The notes: a model not told the origin generated them from the letters alone. Positions 44,328 through 53,266 are shown, counted from the first letter of the stretch. The stretch is DNA of 64,000 nt from JAVEDQ01 sp963783105 (GCA_963783105.1 CAWAMI010000003.1:806001-870000), one strand, 5' to 3'. A program made the numbers and translations.

Positions 44328-47300
44328 ATGCCGTTCCGCCCGCTCCCCGGCCCGCCGGACCTCCCCGCGCTCGAGGCCGACGTCCTGCGTCGCTGGCAGG
44401 AGACGAAGGTCTTCGACCGTTCGCTCGAACAGACGGCGAACGGTCCGCAGTGGGTGTTCTACGAGGGGCCGCCGACCGCCAACGGCCACCCCGGCGCCCA
44501 CCACGTCGAGGCCCGCGTCTTCAAGGACCTGTTCCCGCGGTTCAAGACGATGAAGGGCTACTCGGTGCCCCGCCGAGCCGGCTGGGACTGCCATGGGCTC
44601 CCCGTCGAGCTCGCCGTCGAGAAGGAACTCGGCTTCAACGGCAAGCAGGACATCGAGGCCTACGGCGTCGCCGAGTTCAACGCGAAGTGCCGGGAGTCGG
44701 TGCTGCGCCACGTCGACGAGTTCGAACGGCTCACCGAGCGGATGGGCTACTGGACCGACATGGCCCACCCCTACCGCACGATGGACACCCCCTACATCGA
44801 ATCGGTGTGGTGGTCGCTGCGGCAGATCTTCGACAAGGGGCTGCTGGTGGAGGACTCGCGGGTCGCCCCCTACTGCCCGCGCTGCCAGACGGCTCTCTCC
44901 GACCACGAGGTCTCGCTCGGCTACCACGACGTCGTCGACCCGTCGGTGTACGTGCGGATGCCCGTGACCCGGCAGGACGGCTCCGACGGCTCCGAGGTCA
45001 GCAAGGACGGAGACTTCGACCTCCTGGTCTGGACGACGACGCCCTGGACGCTGGTCTCGAACACCGCCGTCGCCGTCCATCCCGAGGTGACCTACGTCGT
45101 CGCGCGGCGCTCATCCCAGGACGGCTCGGATTCCGGCGACCGGGCGGTGCTCGTGGCGGAACCGCTGCTGGCCAAGGCCGTCGGGGACGACGCCGAAGTG
45201 CTGCGGCGCATCCCGGGCGCGGAGCTCGAGGGCCTCGCCTACCAGCGCCCCTTCGACCTGCTGCCGGCGCAGGACTTCGGAGAGGGCGCCCACCACGTCG
45301 TGCTCGCCGACTACGTGACCGTCGACGACGGCACCGGGCTGGTGCACCAGGCGCCGGCCTTCGGGGCCGAGGACCTCGCCGTCGCGCGGCAGTACGGCCT
45401 GGCGGTGGTGAACCCCGTCGAGTCCGACGGCACCTTCGCCCCCGAGGTCCCCCTGGTCGGTGGGACCTTCTTCAAGACCGCGGACGCGGCGCTGGTCGAG
45501 GACCTCCGTCGGCGCGGCGTGCTGTGGCGGTACGAGCCCTACGAGCACTCCTATCCGCTGTGCTGGCGCTGCGACACCCCGCTGCTGTACTACGCGTTGC
45601 CGTCCTGGTACATCCGCACGACCGCGGTGAAGGAGCGGCTGCTCGAGGAGAACGAGCGGACCGACTGGCACCCGAGCCGCATCAAGAACGGCCGGTACGG
45701 CGAGTGGCTGCGCGGCAACGTCGACTGGGCGCTGTCGCGCAACCGGTACTGGGGGACGCCGCTGCCGATCTGGCGCTGCACGGCCGACCGGTCGCACCTG
45801 ACCTGCGTGAGTTCGCTGGCCGAGTTGTCGGAGTTGGCGGGCGAGGACCACTCGACGCTCGATCCGCACCGCCCGTACGTCGATGAGGTCGCGCTCCTCT
45901 GCCCGGAGTGCGGCGCCGAGGCGCGTCGGGTGCCGGAGGTGATCGACGTCTGGTACGACTCCGGCGCGATGCCCTTCGCCCAGTGGGGGGCGCCGCACCG
46001 TAACGAGGAGGCGTTCCGGGCGAGCTACCCGGCGCAGTACATCTGCGAGGCGATCGACCAGACCCGCGGCTGGTTCTACACGCTCATGGCGATCGGGACG
46101 CTCGTCTTCGACGAGTCGTCCTACGAGACCGTCCTCTGCCTCGGCCTGCTGCTCGACGCCGAGGGCCGCAAGATGAGCAAGCACCTCGGCAACGTGCTGG
46201 ACCCGTTCGAGCTGTTCGACCGGCACGGGGCCGACGCGGTGCGTTGGCTGATGCTCGCCGGCGGCTCACCGTGGATGGACCGCCGCGTCGGCCACGAGCC
46301 GCTCGAGGAGATCGTCCGCAAGATCCTGCTGACGTACTGGAACACCGCGTCGTTCTTCCTGCTCTACGCCTCATCCGCCGGCTTCGATCCGGACACGACG
46401 CAGGCTCCCCCGATCGAGAAGCGCCCGCTGCTGGACCGGTGGGCGATCTCGGAGCTGCACGCCACCGTGCTCGAGGTCGATGCCGCACTGGAGGACTTCG
46501 ACTCCGCGCGGGCCGGACGCCGGCTCTCGGCGCTGATCGACGACCTGTCGAACTGGTACGTGCGGCGCAGCCGTCGCCGGTTCTGGAACGGCGACCCGGC
46601 GGCGCTCGCGACCCTGCACGAATGCCTCGACGTCCTGACCCGGTTGATGGCGCCGTTCACGCCGTTCGTCACCGACCGGCTCTGGCAGGCGCTGGTCGTG
46701 GACGTCTCCGATGGTGTGGCGGGCGCCTCCCGGCCCGACTCGGTGCACCTGGAGGCCTGGCCGCAGGTCGACGGCGCGCTGGTGGACGAGTCCCTCGGTC
46801 GCCAGGTGTCGCTGGTCCGGCGGCTCGTCGAACTGGGGCGCGCGGCCCGCGCCTCCGCGAAGGCGAAGACGCGGCAACCGTTGGCCCGGGCTCTCGTGAG
46901 CGCGCCGGGCTTCGCCGAGCTCTCCGACGAGCTCCGGCGCGAGGTGGCCGAGGAGCTGAACGTCGGAACGGTGGAGCCGCTGGTCGGCGAGCTCGTCGAC
47001 GTGACGGTCAAGCCGAACTTCCGCGCCCTGGGCAAGCGCTTCGGAAAGCGCACGCCGCAGGTCGCCGCCGCCGTGGCGGCGGCCGGTCCGCCCTCGGACG
47101 GGCGGCTGTTCGTCGTCGTCGACGGCGAGGAGATCGAGCTGTCGGGTGACGAGCTGATCGTCACCGAGACGCCTCGGGCGGGGTGGACGGTGGCCAGCGA
47201 GACCGGCGTGTCCGTCGCACTCGACCTCGACCTGACGCCGGAGCTCCGGCGCGCCGGCCTCGCCCGCGAGGTGGTGCGGGTGTTGCAGGACGCGCGCAAG

Positions 47301-47513
47301 CGGGCCGGGCTCGACATCAGCGACCGGGTGGAGATCTGGTGGACGGCGCCGGAGACGCCCGACCTCGCGCAGGCCCTGCGGGAGTCGTCGGTCGCGGTCG
47401 CCGACGAGGTGCTGGCGACCACGTTCGCGGCCGGCCCTCCGCCTGTTGCCATCGCGGAGCAGCACGCCTCGGAGTTGGGGCTGACCTACTGGATCAGGGT
47501 GGCCGGGGGGTAG
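44328..47513 (+). CDS. ileS: Isoleucyl-tRNA synthetase, eukaryote-like type
   Basis: IleS charges tRNA-Ile and edits misactivated valine. The 1061-residue class I enzyme has the HIGH-type motif PTANGHPGAHHVEARVFKD, WDCHGLPVELAVEKELGF, editing-domain TTTPWTLVSNTAVAVHPEV, SRNRYWGTPLPIW, AIDQTRGWFYTLM and the KMSKS-type loop GRKMSKHLGNVLDPFELFD. The anticodon-binding domain follows. The length and WDCHGLPVE type resemble the type 2 synthetases (as in M. tuberculosis), which are generally less sensitive to mupirocin; this is family knowledge and not tested here. The ATG at 44328 has CAGGAGAA upstream. The leader is the T-box. Confidence 0.97.
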   Translation: MPFRPLPGPPDLPALEADVLRRWQETKVFDRSLEQTANGPQWVFYEGPPTANGHPGAHHVEARVFKDLFPRFKTMKGYSVPRRAGWDCHGLPVELAVEKELGFNGKQDIEAYGVAEFNAKCRESVLRHVDEFERLTERMGYWTDMAHPYRTMDTPYIESVWWSLRQIFDKGLLVEDSRVAPYCPRCQTALSDHEVSLGYHDVVDPSVYVRMPVTRQDGSDGSEVSKDGDFDLLVWTTTPWTLVSNTAVAVHPEVTYVVARRSSQDGSDSGDRAVLVAEPLLAKAVGDDAEVLRRIPGAELEGLAYQRPFDLLPAQDFGEGAHHVVLADYVTVDDGTGLVHQAPAFGAEDLAVARQYGLAVVNPVESDGTFAPEVPLVGGTFFKTADAALVEDLRRRGVLWRYEPYEHSYPLCWRCDTPLLYYALPSWYIRTTAVKERLLEENERTDWHPSRIKNGRYGEWLRGNVDWALSRNRYWGTPLPIWRCTADRSHLTCVSSLAELSELAGEDHSTLDPHRPYVDEVALLCPECGAEARRVPEVIDVWYDSGAMPFAQWGAPHRNEEAFRASYPAQYICEAIDQTRGWFYTLMAIGTLVFDESSYETVLCLGLLLDAEGRKMSKHLGNVLDPFELFDRHGADAVRWLMLAGGSPWMDRRVGHEPLEEIVRKILLTYWNTASFFLLYASSAGFDPDTTQAPPIEKRPLLDRWAISELHATVLEVDAALEDFDSARAGRRLSALIDDLSNWYVRRSRRRFWNGDPAALATLHECLDVLTRLMAPFTPFVTDRLWQALVVDVSDGVAGASRPDSVHLEAWPQVDGALVDESLGRQVSLVRRLVELGRAARASAKAKTRQPLARALVSAPGFAELSDELRREVAEELNVGTVEPLVGELVDVTVKPNFRALGKRFGKRTPQVAAAVAAAGPPSDGRLFVVVDGEEIELSGDELIVTETPRAGWTVASETGVSVALDLDLTPELRRAGLAREVVRVLQDARKRAGLDISDRVEIWWTAPETPDLAQALRESSVAVADEVLATTFAAGPPPVAIAEQHASELGLTYWIRVAGG

Positions 47514-47539
47514 CGCGCCCGTCGCCTCTCGCCCGTTCC

Positions 47540-47564
47540 GACACCCGAAGAGGCGTCGCGCCCG
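47540..47564. repeat. Single degenerate copy of the ACACC hairpin repeat
   Basis: GACACCCGAAGAGGCGTCGC (from 47540), followed by GCCCG, resembles the core of the 12.2-kb repeat, GACACCCGAACCGGTGTCGA followed by CCGCCCG, with changes in the right arm. It lies in the 47514-47785 gap downstream of ileS, which holds no gene. With the two larger loci it suggests a dispersed family. One degenerate copy alone is weak evidence. Confidence 0.35.
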
Positions 47565-47785
47565 ATCGGACCTCGTCCCAGCCGCAACACTCGATCCGGC
47601 GTTCCGGGGCCGCCTGATGGGCCGACGCCGTCACGGACCCTGGGCCAGCGAGGCGGGTGTTCCGCGGATACCCCATTCGGGTGCTTGTCGATTACTCCCG
47701 TCGGCCGAGCTTCAGCTCGGCATCCGGACGAGCCGAGATGACAGCGACGGCGCGAGCGCGCCGGGCACCGAAGGACGGAGGTCGT

Positions 47786-48247
47786 GTGGAGTTTCCGCCT
47801 CCTCGCGCGGCTGGTTCCTCGCTGACGGCACCGCCGTCAGCATTCGCCGTGCCGGCGCTGTCCAGCCAGGTCCGTCCCGCGATCGTGCTGCCGGAACGGG
47901 AGACGCGTGCGCTGCTGCAGGCGGCCGGGCGGCTCGACGTCTCGCACGGCGGGTGCTTCTCGGCCGGCCCTGCGGGGATCCAGATCTGGAGTGTCGGCAC
48001 GGTGGGCGAGTCCGGTCGGCGGACCGGTCAGCAGCACCTCGGCTCCGTGGACTGGAGCTACGACACGCCCGTCCGGCACTACGCGACCATCTACCGCTCG
48101 ATGGTCACGGCCGCCGGCGTCGCGGCCGGCGAGACGACGGCATCCGTTCTCGCCCGCGTGCTCGCGCTGACCGGCGTACCGCTGGACAGCGCCCGGGTCG
48201 ACCTACCCGCACCGCCACGACGGGACCCGTTCCGCAGCCGCGCCTGA
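47786..48247 (+). CDS. Conserved hypothetical protein, unknown function
   Basis: A protein of about 153 residues from the GTG at 47786, which is preceded by GGACGGAG with good spacing (MEFPPPRAAGSS). In-frame starts further upstream (47657, 47738) exist but lack a better ribosome binding site. The middle region QVRPAIVLPERETRALLQAA, GRLDVSHGGCFSAGPAGIQI, WSVGTVGESG and DWSYDTPVRHYATIYRSMVT looks like a folded alpha/beta domain with conserved-looking aromatic residues. I cannot name the family. It is convergent with the Gln-rich Zn-motif gene; only 26 bp separate them and a hairpin covers the gap. Confidence 0.55.
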   Translation: MEFPPPRAAGSSLTAPPSAFAVPALSSQVRPAIVLPERETRALLQAAGRLDVSHGGCFSAGPAGIQIWSVGTVGESGRRTGQQHLGSVDWSYDTPVRHYATIYRSMVTAAGVAAGETTASVLARVLALTGVPLDSARVDLPAPPRRDPFRSRA

Positions 48248-48256
48248 CCTCCGGAG

Positions 48257-48278
48257 CCTGAGCAGAAATCCGCTCAGG
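48257..48278. terminator. Hairpin between convergent genes
   Basis: CCTGAGC (48257-48263), loop AGAAATCC, GCTCAGG (48272-48278) is a perfect 7-bp stem. It lies just after one gene and includes the stop codon of the opposing gene (48274-48276). It could end transcription from both sides. There is no T-tract, which is common in high-GC actinobacteria. Confidence 0.4.
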
Positions 48279-49713
48279 GCTTGCAGGTGGAGCAGGCGAA
48301 GAAGCCCTGCCGGATCGCCGCGACCCGGGACAGGGACTGCTGGTCCTGCCCCTGCACCAGCGAGCATTCCGGCCGGTGGTAATCGTTGCGGCCCGCGACC
48401 GTCACGACGCCCTTGGCCCGGCCGCCCGGTGCCGCCGTCTGCCCCTGCTCCGTCGGCCCTGATTGTGGAGCCTGCTGGGCCGACTCGGCCGGCTGGGCCT
48501 GCTGGGCGGGCGCGGCCGGTTGGGCCTGCTGGGCGGGCGCGGCCGGTTGAGCCTGCTGGGCCGGTTCGACCTGCTGCGGCGGCTGCTGGATCTCCTGTGG
48601 CGCGGCCTGCTGCTGATACGCCTGCGGCGCCTGCTGCTGGGCCGGCTGCTGGTACGCCTGCGGCGGCTGCTGGTACGCCTGCGGCGGCTGCTGCTGCGGC
48701 TGCTGCGGCTGCTGATAGGCCTGCGCGGGCTGCTGCTGCGCCGGCTGCTGCTGCGCCGGCTGCTGCTGCGCCGGCTGCTGCTGCGCCGGCTGCTGTTCCG
48801 TCTGAGGCGCGTAGGAGAACGGCGCCGTCTGGGCGCTCTGCTGCGACTGGTACACCGGCTGCTGCTGCGTCGTCTCGCTCGACGGCCCGGAGCCGAAGGC
48901 CGACGGCGCCGCAGCGGTTCCGGCGGCGGCGAACCCGCCGCTCGACTGCTGCTGCTGCCATTGCCCGGCGGCCGCCCCGGCACCGGAGTGACCGTTGAGG
49001 TTCGACGAACCCGCGTCGCCGCCGGCCTGGGCCTGCGGTCCCGAGGACGTCAGATGCCCGCCGAGGTGACCGTCGGGAGCACAGGCCGCGCACGGGGTGA
49101 AGCCGAGTTCCTTGGCCTCCGCGATGTCGATCGGCTCCAGCTCGGGGTCACCGACCACGACGCTGCAGTGCTCGAGGTGGTACCTCGGATGACCCGAGAC
49201 GACGTGCACCTGCGAGCCGCTGTGCTCGGCGGCGGCGGCGACCTCGTCCGGGACCTGCTCGACGTCGGGCTCGTCGCCGTGGCCCTGCTCGGCCGGATCG
49301 TCGGCGTTCGCGGACTGCTGGCCGGCGGCGCCCTGCGCGTTCTGGGCGTGCTGGCCCGAGCCGTCGGAACCGGCGGCCGCGGCCGCCACCGGCTCGCGGT
49401 TCTGCTGGTCGCCGTCGTCCTGTGCCTCCTGCGGACGCTCCTCCGCCTTGGTGGGGGCGTCGCCTGCACCCTCGCCCTGCTCAGCCGGCCGACGACGCTT
49501 CCGAGGCGCGCCTTCGCCGCGCTGGCCGCTCCGCTCCCGGCTGCGCGGGGCACGCGCCGGCGGCTGCGGCTGCAGGATGCCCACCAGCAGGAACAGCCCC
49601 GACACGACGCTGAGCCCGATCGCCGCGTAGATGAACGTCAGGTTGCTGGTGACGAACCCCAGCAGGAGCAGGACGGCAGCAACCACCACCAGGGCGCCGC
49701 TGATCACGATCAC
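48274..49713 (-). CDS. Membrane-anchored Gln/Pro-rich protein with two Ada-like metal-binding modules
   Basis: A 479-residue protein of unknown function. Two hydrophobic segments at the N-terminus (ISGALVVVAAVLLLLGFVT and YAAIGLSVVSGLFLLVGIL) are followed by a basic and then acidic linker. Two similar modules each carry H, C and C-x-x-C: module 1 near residues 171-216 (VSGHPRYHLEHCSVVVGDPE with ELGFTPCAACAP) and module 2 at the C-terminus (GRNDYHRPECSLVQGQDQ with GFFACSTCKP). Between them are about 190 residues of repeats such as PAQQQPAQQQ and QAYQQPPQ. The modules resemble small zinc sites like that of Ada. It lies downstream of wag31 on the same strand. Confidence 0.8.
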   Translation of the reverse strand: MIVISGALVVVAAVLLLLGFVTSNLTFIYAAIGLSVVSGLFLLVGILQPQPPARAPRSRERSGQRGEGAPRKRRRPAEQGEGAGDAPTKAEERPQEAQDDGDQQNREPVAAAAAGSDGSGQHAQNAQGAAGQQSANADDPAEQGHGDEPDVEQVPDEVAAAAEHSGSQVHVVSGHPRYHLEHCSVVVGDPELEPIDIAEAKELGFTPCAACAPDGHLGGHLTSSGPQAQAGGDAGSSNLNGHSGAGAAAGQWQQQQSSGGFAAAGTAAAPSAFGSGPSSETTQQQPVYQSQQSAQTAPFSYAPQTEQQPAQQQPAQQQPAQQQPAQQQPAQAYQQPQQPQQQPPQAYQQPPQAYQQPAQQQAPQAYQQQAAPQEIQQPPQQVEPAQQAQPAAPAQQAQPAAPAQQAQPAESAQQAPQSGPTEQGQTAAPGGRAKGVVTVAGRNDYHRPECSLVQGQDQQSLSRVAAIRQGFFACSTCKP

Positions 49714-49781
49714 TAGCTGTCACCTTGTCGTTGAACCGGGTTCGGCTTCGTCGAGCGCCCGCGATGCTACGACAGTGACGA

Positions 49782-50810
49782 TCAAAGGTCGTCGTGCAGG
49801 TCTCGGGACTCGTGCCGTAGCTCTTCCCCCGGCACCTCCTGGGTGATGCGTCCCGGTTCACCGGAATCGCCGCCCTCCGCCACCGGGACGGACGGTGGAA
49901 GGTCCCCGTCCCCGGCCGCCGAGACGTGCGGCACGGCAGCCGGATCGTCCGCGGGGAGCTCCGAGTGCGGCAGACCTGAAGCACCCGGCTGCGCACCGGC
50001 GGCCTGCGGCTGCCCCGCGAGCGTCGGGTGGCCCGCGCCTGCCGGCCCGGAACCGCCCGGGATGGCGGTCGTCTGCCCGCCCTCGACCGACGAACCGCCG
50101 TTGTCCAGCTGACGGAGCTGCAGTTCGAGGTAGGCCCGGAGCCGGGTGCGGTACTCGCGCTCGAAGGCACGCAGCTGCTCGACGTCCCCCTCGGCTTCGG
50201 AGCGACTGAGCTCGAGCTCCCGCCGGGCGCGTTCCGCCTCCTGCGCGGCTTCCTGCCGGAGGCGCTCCGCCTCGCCCTGGGCGGCGGCGCGGAGCTGCTC
50301 GGCCTGGGCCTCGGCGTCCCGGACGGCCTCGTCCGCCGCCCTCTGCGCCAACACCAGCGTCCGAGCGACCCGCTGTTCGAGGTCGCCCGTGTCGTCGGCG
50401 GAGCGAACCGACGCGGCCGCGGCCTGCGCCTGGCCAGCGGTGGTACCGGGGGCGACGAAGGGCTCGGCCTGCGCCTCCGCCCAGCCGGTGTTCTTCGCCA
50501 AAGACGGCGCGGCGGGGGCGTCGAAGTCGGGACCATCGGACTCGGGACCGTCGAACTCGGCCACGGCGGCGGGCTCTCCGTCCTCGGCCGCGGGTGGTCC
50601 GGAACTGCCCGCTGCGACCCTGGGTCCGGTGGCAGCGCCGTTCGCGCCGGCGGACACCTGGTTGCGCAGCGAGTCGATCTCCGCGTGCAACCGGATGAGC
50701 TCGGCCTCGACCTCGTCGAGGAAGGCGTCGACCTCGGCCTCGTCGTAGCCCCGGCGGAACCGCGTGGGGCCGAACACCTTGTTGTGAACGTCCTGCGGCG
50801 TCAGCGTCAT
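49782..50810 (-). CDS. wag31: Cell-wall growth protein DivIVA (Wag31)
   Basis: This is the polar scaffold that directs new wall synthesis to the poles in actinobacteria. The 342-residue protein starts with the conserved membrane-binding domain MTLTPQDVHNKVFGPTRFRR then GYDEAEVDAFLDEVEAELIR. A variable Pro/Ala-rich part (about 60-150) follows, then a long coiled coil (about 150-245, VARTLVLAQRAADEAVRDAE onwards, rich in Ala, Glu, Gln and Arg) and a disordered tail. The ATG at 50810 is the family start. Phosphorylation is known in mycobacteria but no specific site is claimed here. It is the last widely conserved gene of the division cluster before the Zn-motif gene. Confidence 0.95.
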   Translation of the reverse strand: MTLTPQDVHNKVFGPTRFRRGYDEAEVDAFLDEVEAELIRLHAEIDSLRNQVSAGANGAATGPRVAAGSSGPPAAEDGEPAAVAEFDGPESDGPDFDAPAAPSLAKNTGWAEAQAEPFVAPGTTAGQAQAAAASVRSADDTGDLEQRVARTLVLAQRAADEAVRDAEAQAEQLRAAAQGEAERLRQEAAQEAERARRELELSRSEAEGDVEQLRAFEREYRTRLRAYLELQLRQLDNGGSSVEGGQTTAIPGGSGPAGAGHPTLAGQPQAAGAQPGASGLPHSELPADDPAAVPHVSAAGDGDLPPSVPVAEGGDSGEPGRITQEVPGEELRHESRDLHDDL

Positions 50811-50927
50811 CCCGTCTCCTGTCGAGAGGTTGGCAGGGCGAGTCTGCGTGAAACGTCTGCCTTGGGCCAATCGACGGGCCGTAGCGGCGGCTACGGACTC
50901 GTCACACTGCCGCGACGGGCCCGCCGG

Positions 50928-51215
50928 TCAGAGATTGCGCTGGACGAGGCTGATCGCGACCTGGGTCAGGATGAACAGCAGCAGGAAGCTGAGGTCCAGA
51001 GCGATTCCGCCCAGGCGCAACGGGGGGATGAACCGCCGCAGGAAGCGCATCGGCGGGTCGGTGATCGTGAAGACGACCTCGAAGAGCACGAGCAGCACGC
51101 CGGTCGGCCGGAAGCCCCGGCTGAAGACCATGACCAGATCGATGATGAACCGAGCGAACAGCAGGATCAGGAAGGCGTAGAGCAGGAAGACGAGGACGGT
51201 ACCGAAGGGGGTGAT
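50928..51215 (-). CDS. YggT-family membrane protein, probable ATC start codon
   Basis: YggT proteins are small two-helix membrane proteins encoded in the division cluster between sepF and divIVA. The conserved C-terminal part is clear: GFRPTGVLLVLFEVVFTITD, PPMRFLRRFIPPLRLGGIAL and DLSFLLLFILTQVAISLVQR. The first ATG in frame (51131) gives only 67 residues and loses the first helix. The frame is open further up: FGTVLVFLLYAFLILLFARF then IIDLV precede that Met, as in homologues of about 96 residues. No ATG, GTG, TTG or CTG lies in the right place. ATC at 51213-51215, 4 nt after a perfect AGGAGG, gives 95 residues. I therefore propose ATC as the start. Confidence 0.75.
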   Translation of the reverse strand: MTPFGTVLVFLLYAFLILLFARFIIDLVMVFSRGFRPTGVLLVLFEVVFTITDPPMRFLRRFIPPLRLGGIALDLSFLLLFILTQVAISLVQRNL

Positions 51216-51269
51216 GGTGCCTCCTGCTCGTCCGGACGCCGACGAATCGGGCGCCGAGCGCGACCGGCG

Positions 51270-51803
51270 TCAGGACTGGTTGTAGAAGCCACCCTCTGCG
51301 ATCAGCCGCTTGTCCTCGGCGCTCACCCGGACGTTACTCGGCGAGAGCAGGAAGACCTTGTTCGTTACCTTCTCGATGCTTCCGCGCAGCCCGAAGATCA
51401 GACCGGCGGCGAAGTCGACCAGGCGCTTCGCGTCCTCGTCCGCCATCTCGGTCAGGTTCATGATCACCGGGATGCCCTCGCGGAACGCCTCGCCGATCTG
51501 CCGCGCCTCGTTGTAGCTCGAGGGCTGCAGCGTGGTGATCTTGTACGACGGCGTCGGCTCGGGGGCCACGGCGCGCACCGGCTCCGGCATCCGGGCCAGG
51601 TTGGACCGCGGATCTACCCGCGCCTCCATCCGGGCCGGCTCCGCCCGCCGGGGCGGCACCGTCTCGAGCTCACGCTCCTCGAGGTCGACGCGACGGATGG
51701 CCCGCTCCCGGACCGGCTCGTCCACGTCGTAGTCGTCGTCGAGATAGCCCTCGTCTTCCTCGGCCAGCCCGAGGTAGACCATCGCCCTGCGCCCAAGACC
51801 CAT
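51270..51803 (-). CDS. sepF: Cell division protein SepF
   Basis: SepF anchors FtsZ to the membrane in bacteria that lack FtsA, as actinobacteria do. The 177-residue form from the ATG at 51803 (MGLGRRAMVYLGLAEEDEGY) has the N-terminal amphipathic helix, an acidic and Arg-rich linker (about 15-85), then the SepF core: YKITTLQPSSYNEARQIGEA, IPVIMNLTEMADEDAKRLVD then FAAGLIFGLRGSIEKVTNKV and FLLSPSNVRVS. Longer in-frame starts exist but lack homology. It begins 10 bp after yggS and is followed by yggT. Interaction with the FtsZ C-terminus is family knowledge. Confidence 0.95.
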   Translation of the reverse strand: MGLGRRAMVYLGLAEEDEGYLDDDYDVDEPVRERAIRRVDLEERELETVPPRRAEPARMEARVDPRSNLARMPEPVRAVAPEPTPSYKITTLQPSSYNEARQIGEAFREGIPVIMNLTEMADEDAKRLVDFAAGLIFGLRGSIEKVTNKVFLLSPSNVRVSAEDKRLIAEGGFYNQS

Positions 51804-51813
51804 GTCGACGACT

Positions 51814-52536
51814 CTAAGCCCGCGAGCCGAACAGAGCCGTGCCGATTCGTAGGTGTGTCGCCCCTTCTGCGACCGCGTCCTCGAGGTCACCGGACATCCC
51901 GGCGGACAGGGCCGTCGCCCCGGGATGCGTCACCCGCATCCGCTCCCCCACCTCGCGCAGCCGGGCGAACGCCGGCCTGGCCGGCATCCCGAGGGGGGCC
52001 ACGGCCATGAGACCGGCCAGTCGCAGCTCGGGGTGGGCCGCGACGGCGTCCGCGAGCGGGCCCACGCCCGGCTCGTCCACCCCGCCGCGGCTCGGGTCCC
52101 CGTCGAGGCTGAGCTGGACGAAGACCTCGAGCGGCGCCGGGCGCCCGGCGGCCCCGCGCGCGAGCGGCGCGCACAGCTCCGCCCGATCGAGGCTGTGCAC
52201 GGCATGTGCCACACCGGCGATCGCACGGGCCTTGTTGCGCTGCAGCCGGCCGACGAAGTGCCAGCGCAGGGACTCCCGCCCGGCTGTCCCGCCGGCGAGC
52301 TCCGCGACCTCGGTGCTCTTCGGGCCCATTTCCTGCCAGCGGCTCTCGCCGAAGTCACGGACGCCGAGCGCGGCCAGCGCGGCCACGTCCGCGGCGGGGC
52401 GCGTCTTGCTCACCGCCACCAGGGTCAGCTCGGAGCGCGATCGCCCCGCCAGGACCGCGGCCGCCCCGAGCCGCTGCTCGACCGCCCGCAGGCGATCGGA
52501 CGCGGCCTCGGTGGTCGGACCTGCCGGTCGGCTCAC
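51814..52536 (-). CDS. PLP homeostasis protein, YggS family
   Basis: YggS-family proteins bind PLP and help control its level. They are found beside division genes in many Gram-positive bacteria. The 240-residue alanine-racemase-fold protein has the PLP Lys in LTLVAVSKTRPAADVAAL, VRDFGESRWQEMGPKS, WHFVGRLQRNKARAI and VHSLDRAELC. The C-terminal segment LSAGMSGDLEDAVAEGATHL then RIGTALFG is diagnostic. The GTG at 52536 overlaps the pgeF stop as GTGA, which decides the start. Slightly shorter than E. coli YggS but all motifs are present. Confidence 0.94.
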   Translation of the reverse strand: MSRPAGPTTEAASDRLRAVEQRLGAAAVLAGRSRSELTLVAVSKTRPAADVAALAALGVRDFGESRWQEMGPKSTEVAELAGGTAGRESLRWHFVGRLQRNKARAIAGVAHAVHSLDRAELCAPLARGAAGRPAPLEVFVQLSLDGDPSRGGVDEPGVGPLADAVAAHPELRLAGLMAVAPLGMPARPAFARLREVGERMRVTHPGATALSAGMSGDLEDAVAEGATHLRIGTALFGSRA

Positions 52537-53249
52537 CCGGGGGCGCCGTCGAGCGCCGGGGCGCACCGCACCAGCCCGGCGAAGCGGCCCGTGACGCCCT
52601 CGCGTCGGTAGCTGAAGTGATCGCTCGACTCGATGGTGCACACGGACGAGACCTCGACGTGCCGCACCCCGGCGGCCTCGAGCTGCGCCACGACGCCCGC
52701 GCGGATGTCCAGCCCGGCCGTGCCCGCGCGGGTCGTGCTGGCCGCTGCAGGGGCCACCGTCGCGACCTCCGCCCGCATGCCGTCGGGAACCTCGTAGCAG
52801 GCGCCGCACGCCGCCGGTCCCAGCCGCGCGGTCAGCTCCGCCGGCTCCACGCCCTGGGCCGCGATGCACTCCAGCACGGCGGGGACGACGCCGAGCTGGA
52901 GTCCCTTGCGGCCGGCGTGCGCGACGGCGGCGAGCCCGGGGGCGGCGAGCAGGACCGGCACGCAGTCCGCCACGAGCACGCCGAGCGTCAGGCCCGGGGT
53001 GGTCGTGACGAGGCCGTCCACGCCCGGCACCGCCGAGTCGGTCACCCGCTGCACGAGCGCCACCTCACGGCCGTGCACCTGTCCCATCCAGGCCACGGGC
53101 AGCCCGCCCAGACCCTCGACCGCCCGGCGCCGGTTCTCGGCGACCGCCGCGGGGTCGTCCCCGACGTGGTCGCCGAGGTTCAGCGTGTCGTACGGGGCGG
53201 AGCTGACGCCGCCGTGCCGAGTGGTGAAGCAGCTGGCGCTGTCGGTCAC
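52533..53249 (-). CDS. pgeF: Peptidoglycan editing factor PgeF (laccase-domain/YfiH family)
   Basis: This is a multicopper-oxidase-like-fold protein of the YfiH family. In E. coli it prevents misincorporation of serine into peptidoglycan. Related enzymes act on purine nucleosides. The 238-residue product has FTTRHGGVSSAPYDTLNLGD, VLVADCVPVLLAAPGLAAVA, AHAGRKGLQLGVV, GPAACGACYEVPDGM and ESSDHFSYRREGVTGRFAGL, which contain the expected Cys and His metal/active-site residues. It sits 17 bp after ftsZ and overlaps yggS by 4 bp, the classic ftsZ-pgeF-yggS order. Confidence 0.93.
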   Translation of the reverse strand: MTDSASCFTTRHGGVSSAPYDTLNLGDHVGDDPAAVAENRRRAVEGLGGLPVAWMGQVHGREVALVQRVTDSAVPGVDGLVTTTPGLTLGVLVADCVPVLLAAPGLAAVAHAGRKGLQLGVVPAVLECIAAQGVEPAELTARLGPAACGACYEVPDGMRAEVATVAPAAASTTRAGTAGLDIRAGVVAQLEAAGVRHVEVSSVCTIESSDHFSYRREGVTGRFAGLVRCAPALDGAPG

Positions 53250-53266
53250 GGAAGGAAGGCGACGAA

